A stretch of DNA of 64,000 nucleotides from Niabella aurantiaca DSM 17617. GTDB lineage: Bacteria > Bacteroidota > Bacteroidia > Chitinophagales > Chitinophagaceae. Below the pieces are notes generated by a model, which worked only from the letters and a program-made list of their open reading frames with translations, was not told the origin of the DNA and ran no database searches. A program made the translations under genes and the position numbers. Where the stretch lies: NCBI RefSeq assembly GCF_000374125.1, contig NZ_KB893625.1, positions 983,161 to 1,047,160 of the forward strand, read 5' to 3'. Shown one piece after another: positions 36,430-45,393 of the stretch (the stretch's first letter is position 1; each line of letters begins with the position of its first letter).

Positions 36430-37566
36430 ATGCGTATTCTTTTGATTTTTACCGGAGGGGCCTTGTGGTTTGTATTTTCTTCCTGGCTGGGAACGGGCAG
36501 GAGCACAGAAGCCGGCGCTGTTTATGAGGATACGATTGCGCAACTGTACCGCAGGCCTGTTTCGCAATGGCCCCGTCCTCTTATCGATTCCGGTGTAGTG
36601 TGGAAGGAGCTGGCGCCCATACCCAAAGATACCACCTGGCGGCTGGTGGAAACGGATCCCAAAACAAGGCTGGGTATGTTCTTATTCTTTGATCCGCGAT
36701 TGTCCGGTTCCAGCCAGATATCCTGCAGCAGTTGTCATGACCCGGATCTTTCCTGGCAGGACGGCAGGGTAGTGGCACTGGGTAACGACCATCTGCAGGG
36801 CAGCCGCAATACACAGAGCCTGCTGAATGTGGCCATCTGGCCCAAACTGTTCTGGGACGGGCGCGCCAATGATTTTGAAACGCAGATGGTAGAACCGCTG
36901 AGTGCGCATCATGAAATGAACATGGATGTGCCCGCCCTGCCCGATAAGCTGCAAAAGATCCCGGGCTACCTGCCATTGTTTGAAAAAGCATTTGGAAAAG
37001 GAGCTGTCAGCTTTAAAAAGATCTCGGAAGCGCTGGCCGCTTTTCAGCGGACCATTAAAAGCCGTTCAACTCCTTTTGATGAGTTTATGCGGGGAAATTA
37101 TAAGAAATTAAACGATCAGGAAATCGCCGGTCTGCACCTCTTCCGAACCAAGGCCCGTTGTATGAATTGTCACAATGGGACCTATCTCACAGATTTCAGT
37201 TTTCATAATATCGGTCTTACCTACTACAAACGGAAATACGAGGACCTGGGGCGTTATAATATCACCAAAGACCGGGCAGATGTTGGAAAATTCCGGACGC
37301 CCTCTTTAAGAGAGTTGAACAATACCCGCCCCTGGATGCACAACGGGTTGTTTCACAGCCTGGAGGGCGTCGTGAATATATATAATAGCGGCATGCCCCA
37401 GCTGCCGAAGACCACTGAACAGAAAGCAGACCCGCTGTTTCCCAGGACAGACCATCTGATGAAACCGTTGAACCTGAGTGCTGAGGAAAAGGCGCAGCTG
37501 GTAGCCTTCCTAAATACCCTTACCGGTGTGCCGTACCGTATGCGGCGGCCCGAACTGCCCCGGTAA
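36430..37566 (+). CDS. Di-haem cytochrome c peroxidase (MauG/CCP family)
   Basis: 378 residues with a hydrophobic signal (ILLIFTGGALWFVFSSWLG). Two haem-binding CxxCH motifs: CSSCH at 99-103 and CMNCH at 244-248. LGMFLFFDPRLSGSSQISC precedes the first haem, and FRTPSLRELNNTRPWMHNG (about 285) carries the family Arg-Thr-Pro segment near the second haem. Periplasmic reduction of hydrogen peroxide, or oxidation of another substrate as in MauG. ATG 36430 is chosen over TTG 36412. Divergent from the TonB receptor operon; CCP-like genes often sit beside such receptors, suggesting a shared redox or iron role. Confidence 0.93.
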   Translation: MRILLIFTGGALWFVFSSWLGTGRSTEAGAVYEDTIAQLYRRPVSQWPRPLIDSGVVWKELAPIPKDTTWRLVETDPKTRLGMFLFFDPRLSGSSQISCSSCHDPDLSWQDGRVVALGNDHLQGSRNTQSLLNVAIWPKLFWDGRANDFETQMVEPLSAHHEMNMDVPALPDKLQKIPGYLPLFEKAFGKGAVSFKKISEALAAFQRTIKSRSTPFDEFMRGNYKKLNDQEIAGLHLFRTKARCMNCHNGTYLTDFSFHNIGLTYYKRKYEDLGRYNITKDRADVGKFRTPSLRELNNTRPWMHNGLFHSLEGVVNIYNSGMPQLPKTTEQKADPLFPRTDHLMKPLNLSAEEKAQLVAFLNTLTGVPYRMRRPELPR

Positions 37567-37777
37567 GCCCGGCAAAGCCGGCCGGTTGACCGGTACTGAT
37601 CTGAAGGGCAGCAATCGGAGCATGCAGCCCGGTGCACTGCAGCACAAGAGTGCGACGCAAGGAGGATGCCACCTGTACTACAGCCGGGGAAACAGGAACA
37701 ATTGCTCCCCGCGTAAAAAAAAGCAAAAAAGGGGGGCAGCCTCCTTCGTAAGAAGGTAGAAATCAGAAAAATTCCCT
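37567..37777. other. Intergenic region with a dispersed-repeat segment
   Basis: Bases 37636-37661 match 22 of 26 bases of 13454-13479 (ACTGCAG...GTGCGACGCAAG). No gene recognised. Confidence 0.45.
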
Positions 37778-37785
37778 TACTTTTG
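37778..37785 (+). promoter_or_regulatory. -7 box (TACTTTTG) of pdhA
   Basis: Exact TAnnTTTG match, 18 bases before the GTG chosen as pdhA start; it rules out the TTG at 37783, which lies inside the box. Confidence 0.6.
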
Positions 37786-37803
37786 CTACTCAAATTTTTA
37801 GCC

Positions 37804-38799
37804 GTGGCAACAAAATTTTCAAAAGAAACCTACCTGTACTGGTATGAATTGATGCAGCTGATCCGCACATTTGAGCTTACAGCTGAGGAGAAGTATAAAA
37901 TGGAAGGGAAGATCCGTGGTTTTTTTCATGCCTATGTGGGGCAGGAGGCGATTGCTGCGGGATGTATGACCGCTACCAAACCGGAAGATATTTTTATCAC
38001 CGCCTACCGCGATCATGGTCTGGCCGTTGCCAAGGGTGTTTCTGTAGACAGCTGTATGGCCGAGCTGTATGGCAAAGCAACAGGATGCGCCAAGGGTAAA
38101 GGCGGGAGCATGCACTTCTTTGGAAAGGAGCAGCATTTTTTTGGCGGACACGGAATTGTAGGGGCGCAGATCGGCACCGGTACCGGCCTGGCATTTGCAG
38201 AAAATTATAAAGGAACCGATAACGTGGTGCTTTGCTTTTTTGGCGACGGTGCCGCACGTCAGGGCATCCTCCACGAATCGTTCAACCTGGCCATGTTGTG
38301 GAAGCTGCCGGTGATCTACATTTGCGAGAACAACAATTATGCAATGGGTACTTCTGTAGAGCGTACCTCTAATATTCACGACATTTATAAACTGGGCGCG
38401 GCTTACGAAATGCCGTCGGAAGTGGTAGACGGAATGAACCCGGAGACCGTGCATGATGCGGTGGCAAAAGCAGTAAAGCGGGCCCGGGAGAAAAACGGCC
38501 CTACCTTGCTGGAAATCAAAACCTATCGCTACAAAGGTCATTCCATCAGCGATCCGCAGAAGTACCGGACCAAAGACGAGGTGGATGAGTACAAATCAAA
38601 AGACCCCATTAACCTGCTGCGGAAAAGTATGCTGGATGGTCAGCTGGCAACAGAAGCACAGGTAAAAGAAATTGATACCCGTTGCGATGAAGTGGTGGCG
38701 GCATCTGTAAAATTTGCAGAAGAAAGCCCGTTCCCGTCGGATGACGAAGTGTTGAAAGATGTGTATGTGGATCAGGATTATCCGTTCATTGTAGATTAA
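37804..38799 (+). CDS. pdhA: Pyruvate dehydrogenase E1 component, alpha subunit
   Basis: 331 residues. Thiamine-diphosphate-dependent decarboxylation of pyruvate in the pyruvate dehydrogenase complex. Family features in order: GQEAIAAGCMTA, ITAYRDHGLAVAKG, KGKGGSMHFFGKE, the ThDP motif starting FFGDGAARQG and ending in the ICENNNYAMGT Asn, then YRYKGHSISDPQKYR phosphorylation-loop-like segment. GTG 37804 (reads MATKFSKETYLYWYE) is chosen because the promoter box overlaps the earlier TTG. No beta subunit gene is adjacent in the window; E1-beta must be elsewhere. Confidence 0.92.
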   Translation: MATKFSKETYLYWYELMQLIRTFELTAEEKYKMEGKIRGFFHAYVGQEAIAAGCMTATKPEDIFITAYRDHGLAVAKGVSVDSCMAELYGKATGCAKGKGGSMHFFGKEQHFFGGHGIVGAQIGTGTGLAFAENYKGTDNVVLCFFGDGAARQGILHESFNLAMLWKLPVIYICENNNYAMGTSVERTSNIHDIYKLGAAYEMPSEVVDGMNPETVHDAVAKAVKRAREKNGPTLLEIKTYRYKGHSISDPQKYRTKDEVDEYKSKDPINLLRKSMLDGQLATEAQVKEIDTRCDEVVAASVKFAEESPFPSDDEVLKDVYVDQDYPFIVD

Positions 38800-38828
38800 A
38801 ACTAACGCCTTAAATAATACATAGTAAA

Positions 38829-39527
38829 ATGACAGATAAGCGAAATACAGAAGCTGTAAACGAGCATGTTGCGGATTCAAACGCTGTTGATACCTTAAGG
38901 GTGCTCTGGCTGAAGCACGGGAAAAAAATAACTATTGCCCTGGGATTGATCGTGGTTTTGGGAGGGGGTTATATGCTTTATAAATCTTTTGTACAGAAAC
39001 CGAAGATCGAAGAAGCGCTGGACAAAAGCTTTAAAGCAGAAGAATACTTTAAAAAAGATTCCTTTAACCTGGCGCTGAACGGGGACGGGGTAAACCCAGG
39101 TTTTATTGCTCTTGCAAAAAAATACAGCAGCACGCCTACCGGCAACCTGGCAAATTTTTATGCCGGCGTTTGCTATGTGAAGCTGAATCAGAATGATAAA
39201 GCAGTCGCTTACCTGAAAGATTTTAAGACCGGCTCCAAACAGATCCAGCAGCGCGCCTATAAATTATTGGGCGATGCCTATGGAGATATGGGAAAAGGCG
39301 CCGAAGCGCTGGAAAGCTATAAAAAAGCGGCGAAGGAGTTTGAGGCTGATCAAACAGCCTGTGCAGAGGCCCTGTTTAGCGCGGCTTACCTGGCACAGCA
39401 TGTGCTGAACAAAAAAGAAGAGGCCGTCGGTCTGTATAAGGAGCTTAAAGAAAAATATCCGCGCACACAACAGGGATTTGATGCGGATAAGTACCTGGCT
39501 CAGTTAGGTGTTTATAATGTAAATTAA
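38829..39527 (+). CDS. Membrane-anchored TPR protein
   Basis: 232 residues: ~35-residue cytosolic N-terminus, one transmembrane helix (ITIALGLIVVLGGGYMLY, about 37-54), then about three tetratricopeptide-like repeats in the periplasm (NLANFYAGVCYVKLNQNDKA, AYKLLGDAYGDMGKGAEALE, AAYLAQHVLNKKEEAVGLY). Similar in layout to YfgM-like and other anchor-TPR proteins; no defined function in Bacteroidota. One base before ribH and 29 after pdhA, so it is probably in the same transcript. Confidence 0.78.
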   Translation: MTDKRNTEAVNEHVADSNAVDTLRVLWLKHGKKITIALGLIVVLGGGYMLYKSFVQKPKIEEALDKSFKAEEYFKKDSFNLALNGDGVNPGFIALAKKYSSTPTGNLANFYAGVCYVKLNQNDKAVAYLKDFKTGSKQIQQRAYKLLGDAYGDMGKGAEALESYKKAAKEFEADQTACAEALFSAAYLAQHVLNKKEEAVGLYKELKEKYPRTQQGFDADKYLAQLGVYNVN

Positions 39528-39528
39528 A

Positions 39529-40005
39529 ATGGCTACACAAGGAAACAGTTCTTTATATCATATTGACGCGGGCATTCTGAAAGAGAATGCCTGTGTTGTT
39601 TTAGTAAAAACAGAGTGGAACGCAGCGATCGTTGATGCCCTTGAGGCTGGCTGTAAAACAATATTCGAACAGTACAGGGTGCAGTATAAGACCCTGCTGG
39701 TACCGGGTGCCATAGAGCTGCCTTTTGCCATAAAGCGCTACTGGGAGCGGCATAAGGAAAACCAGGCCCCGGATGCTTTTATTGCGCTGGGCTGTGTGAT
39801 CAAAGGCGATACACCGCATTTTGACTACGTGTGTCATGCAGTGACCGAGGGCGTATTGCAATTGAACCTGATGTTGCCGGTGCCCACCATCTTTGGGGTG
39901 CTAACGGTAAATAATGAAGCACAGGCGCTGGAGCGCATCGGCGGCGCACACGGTCACAAAGGAGAGGAGGCCGCCATTACCGCTCTCAAAATGATCCATT
40001 CCTGA
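39529..40005 (+). CDS. ribH: 6,7-dimethyl-8-ribityllumazine synthase
   Basis: 158 residues. Penultimate step of riboflavin synthesis; forms icosahedral or decameric assemblies. Conserved TEWNAAIVDALEAGC, LVPGAIELPFAIKR, CVIKGDTPHFDYVCHAVTEG (with the active-site His) and IGGAHGHKGEEAAITALKM. Starts one base after the TPR stop and its TGA overlaps the next ATG. Confidence 0.95.
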   Translation: MATQGNSSLYHIDAGILKENACVVLVKTEWNAAIVDALEAGCKTIFEQYRVQYKTLLVPGAIELPFAIKRYWERHKENQAPDAFIALGCVIKGDTPHFDYVCHAVTEGVLQLNLMLPVPTIFGVLTVNNEAQALERIGGAHGHKGEEAAITALKMIHS

Positions 40006-40445
40006 TGCTGCGGTATATGGCATTTATAGCGGGGGTGCTGCTGGCGGCGCTGACCGCCTGTAATAACGCGGCAGAAGGCCGGAAAACGGAGGCTGATACC
40101 GCTGCTGTGCTGACCCGTGTCCATGCGGATACAACGGACCGGAGCCTGCCTGCCACCGGTATAACCGCAGACCAGATCATGGATAGCCTGCGCAGGATCC
40201 CCTTTGTAGCGGAACGCGCGCATTTCATTGATTCCTTCAGCAACCATCAGCAGGGTCTGGCATTTTTATTGGATACCGTTTCCGGGAAAGAAGTTAATTT
40301 TAGGGTAGGTTATAATGGCGTTGAGCGTTTTGAAACCTATTATATATTTGTAGTAGATCCGCAAACATTTGATATTAAAATAGTAGAGCCTGTAAGCGGC
40401 GATGCAATGACCATTGCCGAATATCAGCAAGTACCGCAAAAATAA
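40005..40445 (+). CDS. Small lipoprotein of unknown function
   Basis: 146 residues; ATG overlaps the ribH TGA by one base (TGATG), a sign of coupled translation. Signal peptide AFIAGVLLAALTAC with lipobox LTAC, then ~120 soluble residues with a beta-rich end (VNFRVGYNGVERFETYYIFVVDPQTFDIKIV). I do not recognise the family. Confidence 0.75.
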   Translation: MLRYMAFIAGVLLAALTACNNAAEGRKTEADTAAVLTRVHADTTDRSLPATGITADQIMDSLRRIPFVAERAHFIDSFSNHQQGLAFLLDTVSGKEVNFRVGYNGVERFETYYIFVVDPQTFDIKIVEPVSGDAMTIAEYQQVPQK

Positions 40446-40446
40446 A

Positions 40447-41166
40447 ATGAACGTACAGATTTTTATACCCTGTTTTGTAGACCAGCTTTACCCAGAGACT
40501 GGTTTTAACATGGTAAAAGTGCTGGAAAAGTTTGGATGCACCGTTAGCTATAATGCCCGGCAGACCTGTTGCGGCCAGCCGGCTTTTAATGCTGGCTTCC
40601 AGGATGAATCGAAAGCTGTTTGTTCCAAATTCCTGGAGGATTTTAAAGGCCGGGATTATATTATAGCTCCCAGCGCCAGCTGTGTGGGATTTGTGCGCAA
40701 TTATTATCCTAAATTGTTTGACAATTCGTCTGTGCACAACGAGGTGAAAGCATTGGGGGCAAGGATCTTTGAGTTTTCCGAGTTTTTGATCGATGTGCTG
40801 AACGTGGCTGACACCGGAGCCGTGCTGAAAGGAAATGCTACGTACCACGACAGCTGCGCAGGGCTGAGGGAATGCAAGATCAAAGCCGGTCCCCGGACCC
40901 TGCTCTCCAATGTGCGCGGTCTGGTGCTGAACGAACTGAAAGATGTGGAAACCTGCTGCGGTTTTGGCGGCACTTTTGCTGTAAAATTCCCCTCCATCTC
41001 CATTAACATGGGTGAGCAGAAAGTAGAAAATGCGATCGCAACCGGGGCCGACTACCTGATCAGCACCGATCTCTCCTGCCTCATGCATCTGCAGGGATAT
41101 ATCGACCATAAAAAATACCCTATTAAAACCATGCACCTGGCAGATGTGCTGGCCAGCGGGTGGTAG
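40447..41166 (+). CDS. lutA: LutA/YkgE-type Fe-S oxidoreductase subunit
   Basis: 239 residues with two CCG (DUF3400-type cysteine-rich) domains: CCGQPAFNAG near 40 and TCCGFGGTFAVKFP near 175, plus the HDSCAGLREC segment. LutA works with LutB and LutC to oxidise L-lactate; here no lutB or lutC follows within the window. ATG 40447 lies one base after the lipoprotein stop. Another CCG-domain protein is at 50254-51033. Confidence 0.88.
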   Translation: MNVQIFIPCFVDQLYPETGFNMVKVLEKFGCTVSYNARQTCCGQPAFNAGFQDESKAVCSKFLEDFKGRDYIIAPSASCVGFVRNYYPKLFDNSSVHNEVKALGARIFEFSEFLIDVLNVADTGAVLKGNATYHDSCAGLRECKIKAGPRTLLSNVRGLVLNELKDVETCCGFGGTFAVKFPSISINMGEQKVENAIATGADYLISTDLSCLMHLQGYIDHKKYPIKTMHLADVLASGW

Positions 41167-41221
41167 GTAGCTGACATGGAACTGTGCGTATAGGAGATTT
41201 TCGATTAAAAATACTACTGTA

Positions 41222-41309
41222 ATGAAAATTGCGGTTGCACAGATCAGACCTGTTAGGTATTTTGGTTTTTGACACAGATACGGAATCTGTCACTTCCAGG
41301 CTTCTGTGA
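41222..41309 (+). pseudogene. Probable deletion scar of a nitrilase-family gene
   Basis: ATG 41222 opens MKIAVAQIRPV, the typical start of a carbon-nitrogen hydrolase. At about 41256 the sequence switches frame to GILVFDTDTESVTSRLL and a stop (41309), which resembles the usual end (EGIIIFDTDT-like) of one subgroup. Everything between, about 230 residues including the Glu-Lys-Cys triad, is missing. Both matches are short and come from memory of the family, so this is an inference. Confidence 0.45.
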
Positions 41310-41453
41310 AGGAATACAAATCGATTGCGGAAATGATATTTTCGTGCAGGGCGGCTAATGACGCTGCAGCATGACGCTCCTGATCCTATTGTTTATATTC
41401 CGGAACTAACTTATATTAGTATTTCTTAATTTAACCAAAAAACAATATGATCA

Positions 41454-42812
41454 ATGGAAAAGAAAATTCTTTTGAATGAAAAGGACATACCTACCCAATG
41501 GTATAATATAGTAGCAGATATGCCCAACAAACCGCTGCCGCCGCTCCATCCCGGCACGCGGCAACCCATCAATGGGGAAGACCTTGCACCGCTGTTTCCG
41601 ATGGAGCTGATCCAGCAGGAAGTTTCGGCCGAGCGCTATATTGATATCCCCGAAGAAGTGCGGGATGCGTACCGCATGTGGCGCCCCACACCATTGATCC
41701 GCGCAACGGGCCTGGAAAAAGCATTGGGTACGGATTGTAAGATCTATTATAAATACGAGGGCACCAGCCCCAGCGGTTCACACAAGCCCAATACGGCCAT
41801 TCCACAGGCGTATTACAATAAAAAGGCGGGGGTGAAACGGATCATTACCGAAACCGGCGCGGGGCAGTGGGGCACGGCTTTAAGCTTTGCCTGCGCGCAC
41901 TTTGGTATCGATTGCGAAGTGTACATGGTGCGGATCAGCTTTAACCAGAAGCCGTACCGGAAGATATTGATGAACACGTTTGGCGCCAAGGTATATGCAT
42001 CTCCCAGCACCAACACACAGGCGGGAAGAAATGCGCTGGAGGCCAACCCGGATACGCCGGGCAGCCTGGGCCTGGCCATATCCGAGGCCATCGAAATTGC
42101 CGCCGGCGATGAGGATACCAAGTACTCGCTGGGCTCCGTGCTGAACCACGTGCTGCTGCACCAGACCATCATTGGCCAGGAAGCCAAAAAACAGCTGGAA
42201 TATACCGGCGATTACCCGGATGTGATCATTGCCCCGCTGGGCGGCGGCTCTAACTTTGCAGGACTTTCCTTCCCTTTTATAAAGGATAAAATTGCAGGCA
42301 GGGAATTGCGTTGTATAGCCGTGGAGCCGGCCTCCTGTCCCAAGCTTACCAAAGGAAAATTCATGTACGATTTTGGCGATACGCAGGGATACACCCCGTT
42401 ATTGCCCATGTACACGCTGGGCCATACATTTACGCCTGCCGCCATACATGCCGGGGGGCTGCGCTACCACGGGGCCAGCGTGCTTTGCAGCCAGCTGTTA
42501 AAAGACGGGTTGATCGAAGCCAGCGCCATCCAGCAGCTGGAGTGTTTTGAAGCAGGTGTATTGTTTGCGAAGGCCGAGGGCATTGTTCCGGCGCCGGAAG
42601 CCAATCATGGCATTGCACAGGTGATCCGGGAAGTGAATAAAGCTAAAGAAGAAGGTGTTAAAAAGACCATCCTGTTCAATTTATGCGGACATGGATTTGT
42701 AGATATGTCGGCTTACCAGGATTACTTTGACGGCAAACTGGTGAATCATTCGTTTACGGATGAAGAGCTGACCGCGGCCATCAAGGATATTGAAGCGCTG
42801 CAACCGCAATAG
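41454..42812 (+). CDS. trpB2: TrpB2-type PLP enzyme (tryptophan synthase beta-like)
   Basis: 452 residues, the longer TrpB2 form (COG1350). Markers: [27 protein letters not shown], the PLP lysine in [26 protein letters not shown], the phosphate-binding GGGSNFAGL, and [14 protein letters not shown]. Makes tryptophan from indole and serine, or acts as a stand-alone serine deaminase, without a TrpA partner. No trp genes are adjacent. A 287-base gap with the nitrilase scar precedes it. Confidence 0.92.
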   Translation: MEKKILLNEKDIPTQWYNIVADMPNKPLPPLHPGTRQPINGEDLAPLFPMELIQQEVSAERYIDIPEEVRDAYRMWRPTPLIRATGLEKALGTDCKIYYKYEGTSPSGSHKPNTAIPQAYYNKKAGVKRIITETGAGQWGTALSFACAHFGIDCEVYMVRISFNQKPYRKILMNTFGAKVYASPSTNTQAGRNALEANPDTPGSLGLAISEAIEIAAGDEDTKYSLGSVLNHVLLHQTIIGQEAKKQLEYTGDYPDVIIAPLGGGSNFAGLSFPFIKDKIAGRELRCIAVEPASCPKLTKGKFMYDFGDTQGYTPLLPMYTLGHTFTPAAIHAGGLRYHGASVLCSQLLKDGLIEASAIQQLECFEAGVLFAKAEGIVPAPEANHGIAQVIREVNKAKEEGVKKTILFNLCGHGFVDMSAYQDYFDGKLVNHSFTDEELTAAIKDIEALQPQ

Positions 42813-42964
42813 GATTATTAAACCATTTGGGAAGGCTGTGTCAGGAGCATGCGTGCGCGCCGTTCCGATACAGCCTGTCTTTGTTGCGGTGGTTTCCGGA
42901 TGGTGCAGGTTTGGTTTTAACCGCAACGCTATGAGGGGCTGTTATACGAAAGTGATATTTTAAT

Positions 42965-43076
42965 GAGCTCAAAAAGTTTCTCGCAAAGACGCAACGCATT
43001 GTTTTGATCTATAATAAATTTCACTATCGTATTAAATAACCTTGCGATCCCTGCGCTAACCCTTGCGGTTTATTGT
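42965..43076. repeat. TCTCGCAAAGACGCAACGC / CCTTGCG...CTTGCGG intergenic element
   Basis: Left side TTTCTCGCAAAGACGCAAC, right side CCTTGCGATCCCTGCGC and CCCTTGCGG, roughly complementary across ~40 AT-rich bases. This 'GCAAAGACGCAAA...TTTGCGTCTTTGCG' pattern is a familiar dispersed element in Bacteroidota intergenic regions; here it lies between convergent genes. Confidence 0.55.
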
Positions 43077-43083
43077 TATTTCT

Positions 43084-43974
43084 TTAAAACAACGCGCCCT
43101 GTTCGCCTGCCTTATCCGGTATTTTTAAAGAGAGCCCAAATGTTTTGTTCATCGCGCGGGTGAAATGCGCTGCCAGCAGCGGCGACTCCAGTTCCACATT
43201 CTGGTGTACAAAAAAATACAGTTTCTGCAATCCTTCACTCCGCCATTTTTTGATCCTTTTGACCCAGCCGTTCAGCCGCTCCACGTCGGTAGGATGGTTG
43301 GCGCCTACATACCGCACAAAGGCGACCGGGGCGGTAAGCCGCATGTGGAGCATGTCCCGCCGGCCGGCAGTGTCTACAATAATATTGGCCATGCCTCGTT
43401 TTTCCAGCAATGTGCAGTATGGATCATTGATATGTTGGTTGGCAAACCATGCTTCATTCCGTACTTCCACTCCCAGTGGGATCCCCGGGGGAAATTGCTG
43501 CAGCATGGTTGCGAGGCGATTAAAATGTTCCGGTTTAAAATTATCATGCAGCTGCAGAAAGGCCATTCCCAGCCGGTCTTCAAAATTGCTGATGGCATCG
43601 CAGAACAGTGTTACTTCTTTTTGCACGTCGATCAAACGTTTATAATGGCTGATGGTATTGGTCAGCTTTGGAAAGAACCGGAACCCTTCCGGAGTTTTAT
43701 CTTTCCAGGTCTCCACCTGTTTCCAGTCGGGCATTTTATAAAATGTGGCGTTCAGCTCGATGGCATTGAACTGAGTGGCATAATATTTTAGTTCGTCTTT
43801 TGTGCCGCGGGGATAAAACCCTTTAAGGTCGGTGCGGTTCCATTTAGCACAGCCCACATAAACTTCAAAGTCGGGCTGCTTCTTTGCTGCCAGCAGTATC
43901 CTTGCCGTATCCGGATGGTCTGCAGGAAGTGTAAAGTCGATGGAGCCGGGATTGCTTACTTGTCCGAATTTCAT
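43084..43974 (-). CDS. DUF72 (YecE-like) TIM-barrel protein
   Basis: 296 residues of the DUF72/YecE family (PF01904). Characteristic: VYVGCAKWNRTDLKGFYP, NAIELNATFYKMP, FPKLTNTISHYKRL, MAFLQLHDNFKP, GVEVRNEAWF, MRLTAPVAFVRYVG and YFFVHQN. Structure is a TIM barrel resembling endonuclease IV and sugar isomerases, but no reaction is established for this family. The C-terminal ~30 residues are typical of Bacteroidota members. Confidence 0.88.
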   Translation of the reverse strand: MKFGQVSNPGSIDFTLPADHPDTARILLAAKKQPDFEVYVGCAKWNRTDLKGFYPRGTKDELKYYATQFNAIELNATFYKMPDWKQVETWKDKTPEGFRFFPKLTNTISHYKRLIDVQKEVTLFCDAISNFEDRLGMAFLQLHDNFKPEHFNRLATMLQQFPPGIPLGVEVRNEAWFANQHINDPYCTLLEKRGMANIIVDTAGRRDMLHMRLTAPVAFVRYVGANHPTDVERLNGWVKRIKKWRSEGLQKLYFFVHQNVELESPLLAAHFTRAMNKTFGLSLKIPDKAGEQGALF

Positions 43975-43982
43975 GTGGTAAA

Positions 43983-44031
43983 GAATGTGGAAATTTGAGA
44001 ATTTGAAAATGTGAAAATATGAAAATGTGGG
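43983..44031. repeat. Imperfect ~9-bp AT-rich tandem repeat
   Basis: GAATGTGGA AATTTGAGA ATTTGAAAA TGTGAAAAT ATGAAAATG: five or six diverged units upstream of the DUF72 gene. Confidence 0.6.
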
Positions 44032-44143
44032 AATAGGGGATCCGGCTTTTTACCGTAAACTTCAAATCCAAAGAAAGTTCATTAAGTATAAACACGGATC
44101 TAACATGAAACTTTGAACTTCAAACCTGAAACAACAATAAATG

Positions 44144-45250
44144 CTATTCCATCATGCCGGCAATTTTTCTTCCAACGGAAGGTGCGAGGGCTACCCCCAT
44201 ACCGCTCATGCGCAGGGCACAGAATGAACGGTCTGAAAGCTGCTCCACCACCGGCATTTTTTCCTTTCCCATGGCCATGATGCCTGCCCAGCGATGGGTA
44301 ATGGCCGGTCGCTGCCCGGGGATGATCATCGTGTATAAAAATGCTTCCAGCGCCTGCTGTATGGGCAGGGTAGTGAATTGCTCCAACGTATATTCTGTCT
44401 GGAAGGAGGTATTGCGTGCACCACCCAGCAAAATACGGTCGTTCAGGTTGCGGAAATAATAATAGCCCTCCTGGTAATGGAACGTGCCGGTGAATTTTAA
44501 TCCTGGTACCGGCTCGGTAAGCAACACCTGGCCTCTTGCGGGTACCAGATCCACTTTTGGCAACAAGCGGTGGCTGAAGGCGTTGGTGCAATAGACCAGG
44601 CGTTCTGCTATCAGGTTGGGACCGTGAACTGTAGTCAGTTTTACACCATTGTTTCCTTCTTCAACCGCGCGTATCTCCGTAGACCAAAGAAAGCGGACCC
44701 CCATTTTTACGGCAAGCTGGTGCAGCGCGTTTACGAGCTTGCCCGGGTGCAGGCTGCCTTCAAACCGGTTTTCCACCAGGTGGGTGATGTTGGCAAAACC
44801 AAAATCGGGGAGTTGTTCATCCTGCTGGCAAAAGGTGGCCGGGGTTCCCGTAAGATCGTACAGCCACTCATTCAGCAACGGAAGGCGCTCCAGCACCTGT
44901 ATATCATCCAGCAGTTCATAGCCTTTGCAAACGGTAAAATCGACCGCACCGTTGGCAAAGACCTTCTGGATGGTGCGCAGGCCTTCAAAACGCATCGTTA
45001 AGAGCTGCAATGCTTTTTCCTTTCCCATCGTTTCGATATCCGATAGGATCTCTGTGGGGCTCCCGAAACAGGCAAACCCGGCATTGCGTGTTGATGCACC
45101 GGCGGGGGTAATGCCCCGTTCGGCTACGAGGATCTTTTTTGAAGGAAATTTCTGCCGCAGGTAGATGGCCGTCCACAAACCGGTAAAGCCCCCGCCGATG
45201 ATGATGATGTCCTGCGGTGCATAAAAAGCTTCCTGCTCCCAGATGCTTAT
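44144..45250 (-). CDS. FAD-dependent oxidoreductase (DAO/glycine oxidase-like)
   Basis: Amino-acid-oxidase-fold flavoprotein. The Rossmann FAD motif IIIIGGGFTGLWTAIYL is encoded at 45158-45208, followed by RGITPAGASTRNAGF (about 45), ENRFEGSLHPGKLVNAL, RLVYCTNAFSHRL and the C-terminal HRWAGIMAMGKEKMP. The first ordinary start, TTG 45176-45178, lies after the GGG motif and would delete it. The frame is open to 45277 with no ATG, GTG or TTG before the motif; ISIWEQEAFYAPQD at 45248-45207 looks like the natural N-terminus, so the start may be ATA 45248-45250 or the true ATG was lost. An out-of-frame ATG lies near 45293. Substrate unknown. Confidence 0.82.
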   Translation of the reverse strand: MSIWEQEAFYAPQDIIIIGGGFTGLWTAIYLRQKFPSKKILVAERGITPAGASTRNAGFACFGSPTEILSDIETMGKEKALQLLTMRFEGLRTIQKVFANGAVDFTVCKGYELLDDIQVLERLPLLNEWLYDLTGTPATFCQQDEQLPDFGFANITHLVENRFEGSLHPGKLVNALHQLAVKMGVRFLWSTEIRAVEEGNNGVKLTTVHGPNLIAERLVYCTNAFSHRLLPKVDLVPARGQVLLTEPVPGLKFTGTFHYQEGYYYFRNLNDRILLGGARNTSFQTEYTLEQFTTLPIQQALEAFLYTMIIPGQRPAITHRWAGIMAMGKEKMPVVEQLSDRSFCALRMSGMGVALAPSVGRKIAGMME

Positions 45251-45393
45251 TTGATGTTGCGGATTCCTGATTGTTCGTTATTTTTATAAATCATAAAAAT
45301 ACAACTTCAAACCGCAATTGGCAGCATCCTCATTTTTATATTTTACATTTAAGCAGTACATTCTACATTCTATATTTTAAATTCTACATTTCT

